This document shows, piece after piece, positions 36,500 to 47,613 of a stretch of DNA of 64,000 nt. Where the stretch lies: contig CM044866.1 in NCBI GenBank assembly GCA_024500155.1, positions 40,663,501 to 40,727,500 on the forward strand, written 5' to 3'. The position numbers were made by a program, and so were the translations under genes. Numbering within the stretch: the stretch's first letter is position 1; every line of letters begins with the position of its first letter. The stretch comes from Chenopodium formosanum. Lineage: Eukaryota > Streptophyta > Magnoliopsida > Caryophyllales > Amaranthaceae. The notes under the pieces are model-generated. The model saw only the letters and a program-made list of their open reading frames with translations. It had not been told where the DNA came from and did no database searches.

Positions 36500-39400
36500 T
36501 TAAGAGTTGATTAATGTCTGCCACAGTTGAAGCCTTCTCTCGTACCTTGTCTCCCACCCATCTACACTTGCCTGACAAGCGTTAAACCACATTGGTGAAA
36601 TTGGAGGTAGTGGGTGGTCACAATCCATATGCAACCGAATGAAATGCGATCCACCAACAGTTCCAATCATAAACTCACCAGAAGGCCTATTTAAGCGTCC
36701 ACGATTGTTCAACGGTAAAATAGTAGTAGATGGATAGTAGCATGACGGTCTATTTCCTACTCCATAACAAATCATCACCAAATTCCATATTGTGGCAATA
36801 GCAAAAAAATCATGTTGTGCTACCATCTAGTGCTCCTCTCCACACGCATCACCGTCCCATCTGATCCGGTCTACCTCCCTTTGCAGTCCTTAACCAACCC
36901 CTTGGCCCCATATGTCGTAGTAAATCATGTTATACAGCCAAGGGTGTGAACCAACCTCATTTGCCATTTGATGTCGAACCAATCGCCACTCCTCCTGATT
37001 TCCGTACAATAAATCTGCTACGCAACGAAATCCGCAGTTCCCATCTCCAATAACATCCTTAACACCTACGACATAAGGCCAAATGATGTTGGGAATAGCG
37101 TAGCTGTATCTGCATTGTCGCATGTCGAACCCGGTACCTACAAAATCAAAAACATAATATGACATATAGTTAAATTAAAATATATGATGTATAAAAATAT
37201 TATTTAAATCAATAATCACCTGTATTAAATGGGGGTGGCCTACTTCTAGATCGATTCTCTCGCCTACTACGTTGAACATGCTCGAAAAACGAAGGATCCC
37301 GCCTATTACGATTCTCGGGTGGTCGTCCCCTTACACGAGGGTTGACTCTAGGCTCCTGAAGGTCATCGTAGTTAGGATCCATCTCACCCTCAATAACTCG
37401 TGACACGTGCCTAAGCATCACAGGATCGCTGGCAATAACCTGATCAACAAGGTTGAGGAAATGAGCTCGATCCTCATCATTTTCATCAACTATGTTAGGA
37501 ATGTCAACACCATCTCCAATGAAAAGGGTCCTCCAATATGGATGAATGTCCTTTGAATACAACCCCTTCCCTGCAGCAATCGAGTCGTATATTTGGCACG
37601 CACAAGGTAAGCCGTGGGTAGTACATAGAGCACACCCACAGCGTTGATGGATATTCGTACTCAACCCTCACATCCTGTTCGTCTCACCGAGAAGAATAGA
37701 TAGACAATAGTGGGATACCTTTCCATTCAACTGATGCAAAGGCTTATGCTTGTACTTCTGACCATGACTTGTTCTACATGCCTCCAATCCATTACGAATG
37801 GCTATGATCTTGTTCTCAATCGAGCAGTGCACCTGAGCCCAAACCGTGTCTAAAGAACCTGTTGAACTGTCAATCCAACACTTCAATGCTGAATGGTGGC
37901 TCTCAACCCTGCAGTTGTTAACATTGCCGAAGTGTAGTACCTGGTGTGTCCAAAACAATACAAACTTCTCCTTGTGTACGAGCCAAGTGTCCACAACATA
38001 TTCAATCACTTTCGGCCATCGACTTCACTTGGTTTTCAACACTGCAAGTTCTCTGTTATATGCCTCTTCAGATGTAGCATTAATCACAAGCCTCCACCTC
38101 CCATTTTTGAACTTGGCACCAATCTCCTTTTTTTTCAAACATGGAAGTAACCTTCGCCTCAACATCTTTGTTAATATGCCACACACACAACATATGTCTT
38201 GTCTTTGGAAACACGCTCTTCAACGCTGCATAAAGGCCAAGCTCCCTATCTGTCAGTAGTACCGACGGCTCTCTATGATGACCGATCAACAACCTCAAGC
38301 ACTGAAGCACCCACCGATAACTTTCTTGGGACTCTGACCTCATGAATGCGTATGCAACAAGAAAATTCTGATTAGTCGGTGTAACCCCAACAATCTCAAA
38401 GAATGGCATGCCGTATCGGTTCGTCTTGTAAGTGGAATCCATACCTATCACGTACGGGTATGTGCGTAGCAAATTTTTCATGATCAGGTGTGCCATGAAA
38501 GCATGTTGCAACACATTGTTGGAATCAGTAAAAACCCAAGTGAGGTAATTGCTCTGTCAGGCCAAATGAAGCACCTGGTGAACTACTTCTCTTCCCTCGA
38601 ATTGCTCCATTCTTATTTTACTTCTGCAGTTGTAGACATGCCTGATGTTTGGACGGTCTCCGGGAAACTTTTCTACAAGAGTTCTCGTGATATGTCGAGG
38701 CGGCACCTATGCCTAAGTCATGTCACGCACTACCTGCTTAGCAGCAATACAAAGACCGCTAATTTGTCGATGTCCCTCAAGATAAACAACCAAAGAATGA
38801 TTGTGAGTGTCGTTCAAGCAACTAAGTTTCCAACCATTTACTACTCTGACATACTCAACCTTGAGTTTGAAAGGACAATTGTTTGCCTTGCTTTTGGTAT
38901 CTTTGTGTATCGCATTCATCATGTCTCTTATCATGCCCTTTTTTCCACGATCACAACTCACATATCGATACGGTCGACCACTTCCATCGGTCTTGTAAGG
39001 AGCCTTCACTAACATAAATCCGAGTGGTCGACAAACATTTTGTGCCCATAGAACAGCATCCTCAAAACTCGAAAACACTTCGTCTGTCAAAAAATGTCCG
39101 CTATAGTCCAGACCATCACCATCACCATCCTCGGACTCAGAATCCTATATAAATATTAATAAAAGTTAAGAACCAACAAACACGACTAATAATAATAACA
39201 ATTCTAACAACACACTAATTATAAAATACTTAATATATTCAATAATATAAATAATGATTTAAACCCAATAATCATTCTAATAACAATATTATAATATAAA
39301 TTTAATAACAATAATAGTTTCGACCATGTAAAATCCAATAACAATCAACGTATACGTGAAATAAAAAAAAACGAAACCCAGAAAACGCCTAGTTTTTTCG

Positions 39401-39548
39401 AATAACCTAGGATGTTTCGAAAAAAACTAGGCGTTTCCTGGGTTTTGAATTTTTTTAAAAAAATATTGCGACGTACTGATTCCGTACGGTTTGACGAGCC
39501 TTCGGCGACCGTCAAAGGTTGTGTTTCTGGTATTTCATCGTTGTCCAT
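36500..39548 (-). pseudogene. FAR1-like/MULE transposase fused to an OTU cysteine protease domain, decayed
   Basis: Exon 1 starts MDNDEIPETQPLTVAEG (ATG 39548) and ends at a GTACGT donor near 39485; exon 2 begins near 39145. Order: FAR1-type DNA-binding region (39110-38713), MULE core with GMDSTY and LTDRELGL and the MLCVWHINKDV motif (38460-38130), a following helical region (37968-37668), SWIM finger (CGCALCTTHGLPCAC, ~37630), Arg-rich linker to 37209, then across an in-phase GT-AG intron (about 37138-37209) an OTU domain: GDGNCGFRCVADLL with catalytic Cys (~37040) and GGSHFIRL with the candidate His (~36660). Stops at ~36890 and ~36827 and frame changes around 38713 and 38010-38080 make it non-functional. 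Confidence 0.85.
39374..39446. repeat. Hairpin in the first intron of the transposase-OTU gene
   Basis: Arms AAACCCAGAAAACGCCTAG... and ...CTAGGCGTTTCCTGGGTTT, about 29 bp each, loop ~13 nt. The arms share the ACGCCTAG/CTAGGCGT motif and the CTGGGTTT flank with the larger hairpin at 32781-32958. Confidence 0.88.
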
Positions 39549-39817
39549 AAGATCTAACGAATTTGATTTTGCAAAATTTAAAAAAATTTGTTTGATTTTG
39601 AAAATCACGGTGGTTAGGGTGGTTGACCCATGAGCGTTGGTGGCCGTTGACCACTACAAAGACCGGTAAAAACTTTTGTGTACAGTAAAAGTGTGAAATT
39701 AAGGTAAAATTAATTATTTTTATAATCATTATTATAAGAATAAAAACGTAATTTTACTATATTTTGCGGGCATTAGTTAGATATTCGAGGGCGACGTTTA
39801 GCTTTCCACTTTATTAA

Positions 39818-40301
39818 TTATACAAAACTTTTACAATTCTTCTTTTCCTTCACACTCTATCTTTCTCATCCATCTCCAATATTATTCTTTATCAATTTTA
39901 TTCATTTCCCTATTCAATTCACATAACTTTTATCAAATTAATTAATATATTTTTCATTATACGATTATACAGAGTAATATTTTTCCTATTCTTAAATAAT
40001 TGTTTTCTTAAAAAAATGACAATTAACGTGCTAATGAGGGCAAATAAGTAATAAGCATTTTAGAGGGTATAATTGTCCAAACACTATATTCATAAGAGTT
40101 AAATCAATAAATCACATAAGGAAAAGCTTAGAGACAATTAGTATCATGTTAATTACCATAGGGGCATATAAATAAACAAACATTTGTGAAAATATTATTG
40201 TCCATCACACTATTCATAAGTGTTTTTTCATACTTTTTAAAAGGTAGGAATTTCAAAAGACAAAAAATTGTTAATGTTTATTCATTTCCAATTTTCTTAT
40301 A
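39818..40301. other. AT-rich spacer
   Basis: No gene recognised. Confidence 0.5.
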
Positions 40302-40556
40302 CTACCTCCGTTCCTGAAAGTTCGACTCACTTACTATTCAAGTGGTCAAAATAAAATAATTTTGACCACATTTCATGATTTATACAATCAAATAAATTAA
40401 CAAGTTTGATCTTATTAGATACTCTATATGATAAATTTTTCAAATATTAACTTTTTAAAAAATTTACTATATATAGCCGAAGTTATTAGTGGTCAAACAT
40501 ATTCACTGGAGACCGTACAAATACAAAGTAAGTTGAAGTTTCAGGAATAGAGGGAG
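40302..40556. mobile_element. Stowaway-like MITE (255 bp)
   Basis: Ends CTACCTCCGTTCCTGAAA and TTTCAGGAATAGAGGGAG, flanked by TA dinucleotides. It lies just downstream of the MYB gene's stop codon. Confidence 0.8.
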
Positions 40557-40676
40557 TATATATAATCCGTGCATGGCATAGGCCAAAAGACTAGTTAACA
40601 TTTACTTCGTAATAGTTATCTTGTCACATAATTTTGTACTTCGATATCTTGTATTCTTGACTTCTTGTTTCCCTTC

Positions 40677-42288
40677 TTACAATATTGACTCCCCACTATT
40701 TCGATAAAGGTTATACCAAAACAACAATACATCATCGTAGTCATCAACCTTTAGGAGTTGTGCAGGAGAAACTGGACCTAATGAACTATTCTTTAAAGCT
40801 AATGATTCCATTGATACACCCAAATTACTAGACATTTTTCCCAACGAATTTTGGAAAATATCTGAAAAATTACTCAATATGGTTGTATTTAAAATTGGAT
40901 TTGATAATTTAGATGATGAACTTCCAATTAGGCTTGAAAAAGCCTCTTGATCATGAACTTGTTTAGCCTTTTTCTTCAATTTGATATGCCAATAATTCTT
41001 TATCTCATTGTCCGTTCGACCGGGTAATCTAGCTGCAATAGTAGACCACCTAAGTTTTAGAGGGAAAAAAAAAAACAATTGAATTAGCATAAAGAAAAGC
41101 GATACTCCCTCTTTTTTTAAAAATACATCAGTTTAATTGGCACATTTGTCAAGGCGTAACTTTGACCATTAATATCTTCTATTAATAAAGATTATAACAA
41201 ACAGACATTGTGACGAATCTAATGAAATATTATATAAGGGTAATGTTATATGTAGCCCTAAGGGTTATATATAAGCATTAAATACAGTAAATCAGGGTAA
41301 TTAGTGTTTATATTTTTATGATTTCTTAACTTTTTACGATTTTCAAGTGTAAATTTAATGCTTATATGTAGCCCTAAGGATTATGTATAACATTTTCCAT
41401 TATATAATAACCTTTATTTATTTTATAATAGCAAAATAATTAAGTCAAACTTGACATATAAATAGTGCAAAAGTCAAACTATTTTAAAAAAAAAACGAAG
41501 GACGTAGTATTCATAAACCATGTACATTAAATAAGTGATAACGTCAGAGAGCATGCCTATTTCCGATTATTTGATGCATTTTGATGATGGTTACTTCTTC
41601 TTCAATGGTAAAATGGCCTCGTTTGATATCTGGTCTTAAATAGTTTGTCCATCGAAGTCTACAACTTTTTCCGCATCTCATCAAACCTAATGACATCACA
41701 TATTCGACAAATTGACATATTGGCATAGTGGAATATCAACCTCGTATATATACACTTTAAGCATTTACAATTTAGTAACGGCTATTGTTCCATAGTTTTC
41801 ATTCTCAAATAGTATATGTGAGTATCCCACATTAATAAATAAAGAGAGATTTAATATTTAAAAAAAAAACTGAGAGATTACACTGTTATTTAGTTAGTAT
41901 TATACGGAGTATGAGTATGATTTTAGATGTAACCTCCATGTTGATACTTGATGATATGCTACTATGCATAAGACTAAACATAGTTATTAGTATTGCAAAT
42001 ATTGTTATTCAAAGTTCCACTTTATCACATGTGTCTATTAAATTGAGACACTTATTTTAAAACAAAGAGATTACATCGGATTTAATTTTCAGGGATAAAA
42101 TACGATTTGATGGAAATACTAAACGAAGATAAGTTAAGTAATAAAGTAAATGTACCAGCTTGCTTAGGGAGTGCCCGCCAATTAGCATGTCCAAATCGTT
42201 GAATGTATGAGATTAGAATTTGATCTTCTTCTGGTGTCCATTGCCCTTTCTTCAATCCCATGTTCCCACAACATGGTTCTCTCACCAT
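40677..42288 (-). CDS. R2R3-MYB transcription factor (211 aa), intact
   Basis: Nuclear DNA-binding regulator. Three exons: 42288-42156, 41686-41557, 41049-40677; total 636 nt including TAA. R2 (~14-61) has W...W...W (GQWTPEEDQ, ANWRALPKQ, CRLRWTNYL). R3 (~67-112) has RGHFTIEEE, NRWSTIAARLPGRTDNEIKNYW and HIKLKKK. The N-terminus MVREPCC...MGLKKG is typical of subgroups 2/3 (MYB13/14/15, MYB58/63), and the acidic/aromatic end (DDVLLFWYNLY) fits subgroup 2. The introns sit at the usual R2R3 positions, but intron 2 (41556-41050) starts with GC, not GT. Which subgroup it belongs to is uncertain. Confidence 0.9.
41105..41504. mobile_element. Stowaway-like MITE in MYB intron 2
   Basis: Left end CTCCCTCTTTTTTTAAAAA after TA (41103-41104). 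Right end ...AAAAAACGAAGGACG before TA (41505-41506). TIRs are diverged. The element fills most of the 507-bp intron. Confidence 0.65.
41238..41398. mobile_element. 161-bp MITE (9-bp TSD) nested in the Stowaway-like MITE
   Basis: Exact 9-bp duplication ATTATATAA (41229-41237, 41399-41407). TIRs GGGTAATGTTATA and TATAACATTTTCC, each continuing into a TGTAGCCCTAAGG palindromic block. The TSD length suggests a Mutator-type MITE. A related block occurs near 45168-45215. Confidence 0.85.
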
Positions 42289-42370
42289 TTTCTTTCCTCT
42301 TTCTAATGTACAACTTTGGTAGGTTAACTATTTTTAACTCTTTTATGTACTTATAAGTCATTACAAATAG

Positions 42371-42380
42371 CTATATATAG
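42371..42380 (-). promoter_or_regulatory. TATA-like box of the MYB gene
   Basis: CTATATATAG, 83 bp upstream of the MYB start codon on the same strand. Position fits a core promoter with a short 5'UTR. Confidence 0.5.
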
Positions 42381-42701
42381 ACATCTTCCATCTCCACTTT
42401 CTCAAAAAAGCTCACTATATTTAATTAGCCACTTTAAAATAGATATCATGCACTAAAATTTTCAAGCCACCTTAATAATTACTCACTCAAAAAAAAAAAA
42501 AAAAAGGGTATGCCCTCTCTTGTTTGCATTATACTAATTTTATATGCACACATAAGTAGAAATAAGAAAATAATAAAATTAAAAAAAATTAAAAAATAAA
42601 ACAATTATAAACAATATACTACGTATAATCTAACATCAAGGAGATTCGAAGATAATGTAATTGCGTTATCATTTTGAATGCACACCTACCTAGCTTGAGA
42701 G

Positions 42702-43285
42702 TAAAGATGGGCACATGCCTGACACGACTCTAGCATGGCCCAACACGGCACGGCACGGCGGCACACTTGTGGGCCATGGGCAGTGCCGTGAACAAAAATT
42801 GAAATCCGGCTCGGGCACGGCGGGCGGCACGGTCGTCGGCCTGTTGGTCGGCACGCCGGCACGGCCCATGCCCAATTATATTAAAACTTATTTAATTAAG
42901 TTTATTTATATTAACTTATTTAATGAAGTTTATATAAATAATTTATATTTAAGTTTATAAACTTAAACATAAATTATTTATATAAACTTAATTAAATTAA
43001 AGTTGTTAAAAAAAAATATATTAACATTAACATAAATATAAAAAAAATAATTATTTATATAAACTTAAGTTGTTCAAAAAAAAATACATATATATATAGA
43101 TTTTTTTTTATATACGTATACATATTTTTTTAAAAAAATTATGGGTTGGCCCGCAGCCCGGCACGGCACGGCCCGCCATGCACGTGGGCCGTGCCGTGGG
43201 CTGGGGTGTGCCAAAATTTGGCACGGAACGGCACGGCCCGGCACGAGCCCCACCCAGGCAAGGCCCGGCACGATGCCCACCTTTA
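42702..43285. mobile_element. Non-autonomous hAT-type element with GGCACGGC arrays
   Basis: Ends TAAAGATGGGCA and TGCCCACCTTTA with an exact 8-bp duplication CTTGAGAG (42694-42701, 43286-43293). Both subterminal regions are GC-rich tandem GGCACGGC-type units; the centre is very AT-rich with TTTATATAAA-like palindromes. ORFs in the arrays are artefacts. Confidence 0.92.
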
Positions 43286-43293
43286 CTTGAGAG

Positions 43294-43808
43294 TTTTGAT
43301 AAATAGTACTCTCCTTTCGTTTCTTTTTTTATGATCCTTGGCTAGTTTTGCACATTTGTCAATGCATATTTTTTATCAATAATAATATTGAATTATTGAT
43401 TATGTCTTAATAATTTTTTGAAGCACTAATTAAGAATCAAATAATAAGACTTTTATTGAAAATGAGAATCAAATAAGACTTTTTTTTAGAAAACGAGAAT
43501 CAAATACGAGTATGACTTAACATTGATTTCTTCAAAAAAAATAAAATAATACGAGTATGACTTAACATAATAGTGTTTTTGTTATTTCTATAGATTAATT
43601 ATATTATTCATTATTCTGTTTAAAAAAAATATATATTATTCATTATTCAATTTCATTGTAAAGAATAGACAACATTTAATGTTCCCCAAAAAAAATCATT
43701 TTAAAGAAAGTAAAAAGATATATATAAGAAACTAAAAATGGAAATAGTTGACAATATAAACATTTATTACACCGATTTACTCGTAAATTGTCGATAAATT
43801 ATCAACTT
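43294..43808. other. AT-rich spacer
   Basis: No gene recognised. Confidence 0.5.
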
Positions 43809-43816
43809 AATACGAG

Positions 43817-45137
43817 TAGAGTTGTTAATTCGGGTAAACGGGTCGGGTAAGAGTGGGTCGGGTCAACTTGGGTCGGGTCAATTCGGGTTAATGCCGTAAC
43901 CTATGCGGGCCAGGTTCAGATTGGGTCATGCTTGAGTCGGGTCACGTCGGGTCATACGTCTTATCGGGTTTGGGTCGGGTTTAGGTCGGGTTACATTTGG
44001 GTCAGGTGAACAATAGGTCGGGTTTAATTCGGGTTTTCACGGGTTAAAACGGGTTAGAGTAATTCTCGGGTTCGAGTCGGGTTTGGTTCAAGTCAATAAT
44101 TTGCGAGTTAGAATCAGGTCGGGTCATTCTCGGGTTTGAGTCGGGTTCAGTTCAAGTCAATAATTTGCGGGTTATAATCAGGTTGGGTCATTTTCAAGTC
44201 GGTTCATTCTCAGGTTCAAGTCGGGTTCGGTTCAAGTCAATAATTTGCGGGTTATAGTCAGGTTGGGTCATTTCCAAGTCGAGTCATTCTCGGGTTCAAG
44301 TCAATAATTTGCGGGTTACAATCAGGTCAAGTCATTTCCAAGTCGGGTCAGATACGGGTTCAACTAACTGTAAATAGATAACTATCATTTTTACCAAGCT
44401 AATTATTTCCTTTGACTATAATATATATGGCAACATACTAGGGAACTATAGTCTATAATTTAGGAAGATAATTATCTCCTTTGACCATACAACAAATATA
44501 TATACTATATTTAACTCTTAAATTTGGGGATGATGCTCTTTTCTTTTGTTGGCCTGTACCGACTTGGTCTCCCTAGACAAAATGCTTTGATCAATAATAA
44601 TAAGGTGGTCTAATTGAATTTAAGGTGATTTGAAATTGGGCCAGGAACAATTTGGGTTGAATTTAAGTCGGGTCAATAACAAGTCGTGTTGATTTCGAGT
44701 CAGGTTAGTAACAAATCGGGTTGAATTTTTAGGTCGGTTAGTAATAAGTCGGGTAAAATTCGGGTCGGGTCAATAACAAGTCGGGTTGAATTTGGGTCGG
44801 GTCAATAACAAGTTGGGTTAATTTCGGGTCAGGTTTGTAACAGGTCGGGTTAGGAACAAGTCGGGTTAAATTCGGGTTTTGACGGGCTAAAACGGGTTTT
44901 GGTCAATTTCGGTACAAGTCGGATTCGGTTCAGGTCAATAATTTACGGGTTACATTCGGGTCGGGTCATCTCCAGGTCGGTTCATGTTTGGGTTCAGGTC
45001 TCACATACTCCGGTCTAAGGTTGGTTTCAGGTCGAGTCAAGTCGGGTTTGGGTCACCATTTTTTCGGGTTCAGATGGATCGGTTAATAATCATGTTCGGA
45101 TCGGTATTTCGAGTCGGGTCAGCTTTTAACAGTTCTA
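43817..45137. mobile_element. Non-autonomous hAT-type element (1321 bp) made of GGGTC repeats
   Basis: Ends TAGAGTTGTTAAT and TTTAACAGTTCTA with an exact 8-bp duplication AATACGAG (43809-43816, 45138-45145). The left half has ~110-bp higher-order units (GTCAATAATTTGCGGGTTA...GGTCATT) and the right half has AATAACAAGTCGGGTTGAAT-like units. No transposase. Confidence 0.9.
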
Positions 45138-45496
45138 AATACGAGTACTAAAAAAAGAAGTATATTAAATGGTTATATACAACCCTTAGGGTAGCATATT
45201 GCATTACCCTTAAAGAAATTAAATAGGCAACTTTTAATGTTCCAAACTCAATGTGTTGACAATTGACATATCATTATCAACCATATAATTTTCCTTTTGC
45301 TTTGGTAACTTTTTTTTCCAAAAACGCTTAAATACTTTGAATCTGCCAAAACCACTTAGATTTCAGTTAAGTAACATGTAATCATTATTAGATTTACATG
45401 ACACAACACCTTTTCCTTCTAGTCAAAATTTGAAGCTACCCATGTAATCTCTATTTTGCTTAGTCTTCACTAGTCACTACACTATTAGGTTTAAAT

Positions 45497-45588
45497 GAGA
45501 TTGAGGGATAGCTTAAGTGTTTAGAGTTTCCTTCCCGATTTTAGTAGATTTTGGAATCGATTCTCACCCCACACTTGTGGCTCTCTAA
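45497..45588 (+). mobile_element. Short tRNA-derived SINE (~92 bp)
   Basis: Same family as 22419-22523 (GGGATAGCTTAAGTGTTTAGAG...GGAATCGATTCTCACC). Flanks ACACTATTAGGTTTAAAT (45479-45496) and ACACTATTAGATTTAAAT (45589-45606) form an 18-bp duplication with one mismatch. Confidence 0.85.
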
Positions 45589-45605
45589 ACACTATTAGAT
45601 TTAAA

Positions 45606-45866
45606 TAAAGGTGATCAAGATTCAAGATGGGCCGCCCCAATAACCCGACCTAATTTTGGAATTTTTTTGAACGGGCCATGGACAATTAATTTTATGATTT
45701 TCAGTTAATTTATTTATAAGACCGGTAATTCTTTAAAAAAAAAAAAAAAAAAACTAAATGACCAGTAAAAATTTGAAAAGCCTATTAGGCCCGCTCCAAT
45801 TCATAAGTTTTGGTCAAGCATATTTTGGCCCGAATTGAACCTTGGCCCGGCCTATGACCACCTTTA
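45606..45866. mobile_element. Non-autonomous hAT-type MITE (261 bp)
   Basis: Ends TAAAGGTGATCA and TGACCACCTTTA. Flanks GATTTAAA (45598-45605) and GATTTAAT (45867-45874) match at 7 of 8. Inserted directly beside the SINE's right duplication. Subterminal GGGCC/GGCCC-rich. Confidence 0.78.
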
Positions 45867-45874
45867 GATTTAAT

Positions 45875-46663
45875 TTTAAACTTTTGGTCTATCAATATCT
45901 TAGCATTTGGTGTAGTAAGCAATCTTTGAGGCATAAATTTCAAAAACACGTGTTTGAAAATTGGTTTAATATAAATAAAGTATAAGATGTACGGAGTATA
46001 TAAAGGCACGGTAAGATAAGATTAAGATATAATAGAGTGAATAACTTAATTAGTCTGCAGTACACAATAATTAATAGGATTAGATAAGTTTAATTTATAG
46101 AGGAAAAAAAAAATTAGTTCAGTTCAAAAAAAAAAGAAGGACAATGAAGTTTAATTCTAGTAGTTTCAGATAAGTTTAAATCAATTAAAAAGTAAATTGA
46201 TTAGATCCTTAAAAATAAATTATTGAAATAAACGATTACTACGACGTATATCCCGTACTTTTTATTTAGATTGTGTTAATGGATAACAGTACACTCGTAG
46301 TCTCCTAACTAGTGGTTGTTTTATCGAACGTATTTAAAAGTGGTAGCTAACTCTCCTAAATGGGATGGGAAAGTAACAGACAAACTATGTGAAATGGAAC
46401 ATCCTAAACCAGGCAAATTTCTATGACTCCATCAACCAAATATTTCAATTATAATATTTTGGTGCTCCTTTTTTTTTTATCCTACCAAACACACACTTAC
46501 ATTTTTCTGTCGAAGAAATGTTTTGAAACCACAATTAAAATATTTTATAAACTTCTGAACAAACACCCAAAGGAATGGGAATTATATGGATATGCAAAAG
46601 CTGATGATTAAATATTGGTTTAAGAAATTTTTTTAAAATTATTGCAAAAAATAGCATTGACTT
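45875..46663. other. AT-rich spacer
   Basis: No gene or bounded repeat recognised. Confidence 0.5.
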
Positions 46664-46736
46664 GTTCGCATGGCCTAATGGATGAGGCGCTCGCCTCCGG
46701 AGCGGGAGATTGTGGGTTCGAGTCCCACTGTGAACG
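46664..46736 (+). tRNA. tRNA-Arg (CCG), second copy with G at position 21
   Basis: 73 nt, identical to the tRNA at 30224-30296 except A to G at 46684, which is D-loop position 21 in my alignment. Anticodon CCG. Followed by CTTTTT, a usable Pol III terminator. Upstream CATTGA is shared with the first copy. A21 is normally highly conserved, so function may be reduced. Confidence 0.88.
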
Positions 46737-46963
46737 CTTTTTCATTGAGCTAATGAATATTGCTAGTGTTAGCCGAGTTCTCGGTTTCCTTGAGCGTTAT
46801 ATTTAATTTTTTAATAACCAATATTAAATTTTTTTTTTGTCATTGAGATTCGTAGTACGAGTATATGTTTTCGTGTAAGTAATCAGATAAGTTGAGTAAT
46901 CATAACTAGATCGCACGGGTCGTTTATATTTTTTTAAAAAATATATTTTTTTAAAAAAAAATA

Positions 46964-47219
46964 TTTCCTCCGTTCTGTTAATATTGCAACAAGGAGCAAA
47001 TTACGCATCCCGAAACACCTTTTATATGCTAAATATCTATAATTGTGTAAGAGTAAAAATTATAAAAAGTTGATATTGTGAAAGTATTTTATGAGACGAA
47101 TCCAACAAAATCTCACTTGACTATATTTTGCTTAACGTATAACTCATATCATATGGTCAAACAAGAGTGATGAATAGTGCAAAAAGTCCATTGTTGCAAT
47201 ATTAATAGAACGGAGGAAG
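46964..47219. mobile_element. Stowaway-like MITE (256 bp)
   Basis: Ends TTTCCTCCGTTCTGTTAATA and TATTAATAGAACGGAGGAAG, TA on both sides (46962-46963, 47220-47221). Confidence 0.85.
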
Positions 47220-47221
47220 TA

Positions 47222-47613
47222 TTTTTTATATTTATGTGATTACATTTGTTACTCTGTGTTTTATTAGTTGTATGTAATATATCATTTTTCGTATTTGTTT
47301 TAAAATATTAGATAAAATTCCTAATCTCATAAGATAATATTTCGTATTTAATTAATGTAATTATTAAAATGTCATTGGTCAATTATGCTTATGTGGCACT
47401 TGAATTATTTATTGGATATAACTATAATTTATAATCCTACGTGGCACGTTAACTAATCTTAGGTGGCATAATCCTATTGTAGTATTTTAAAAATATTTAT
47501 CATATGTGGCGCTCTAATAATTTTTTAAAAATAAAAATCTTACGTGGCGCTCTAAAAACGCGGGAAAAAACTCCCCTTTATATATATATATATATATATT
47601 ATATTGTAAGTTA
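47222..47613. other. AT-rich spacer with (TA)n run
   Basis: No gene. A TATATA microsatellite lies at ~47579-47600. Confidence 0.5.

Larger units (their letters stand above)
32444..39809. mobile_element. MULE-like element (7.4 kb) carrying a PMD gene and a transposase-OTU gene
   Basis: Imperfect TIRs of about 60 bp: left TATCGCCCTCAATTATC...GCCCGCAAAAT, right the inverse of CGTCGCCCTCGAATATC...GCCCGCAAAAT. The flanks share TTTATTAA (32435-32442 and 39810-39817), an 8-bp match that becomes 9 bp with one mismatch. Inside are a PMD gene (+) and a FAR1-like/MULE transposase-SWIM-OTU gene (-), convergent, both broken. The transposase family and TSD size indicate the Mutator superfamily. Confidence 0.85.

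Noticed and set aside
42690..43334. GC-rich ORFs on both strands
   Set aside because: They arise from GGCACGGC repeats inside a hAT-type MITE; composition is repeat-driven and no domain is seen.
43820..45130. GGGTC-rich tract as an interstitial telomere
   Set aside because: Units are CGGGTC/CGGGTT, not TTTAGGG, and the tract is bounded by hAT-type ends and an exact 8-bp duplication.
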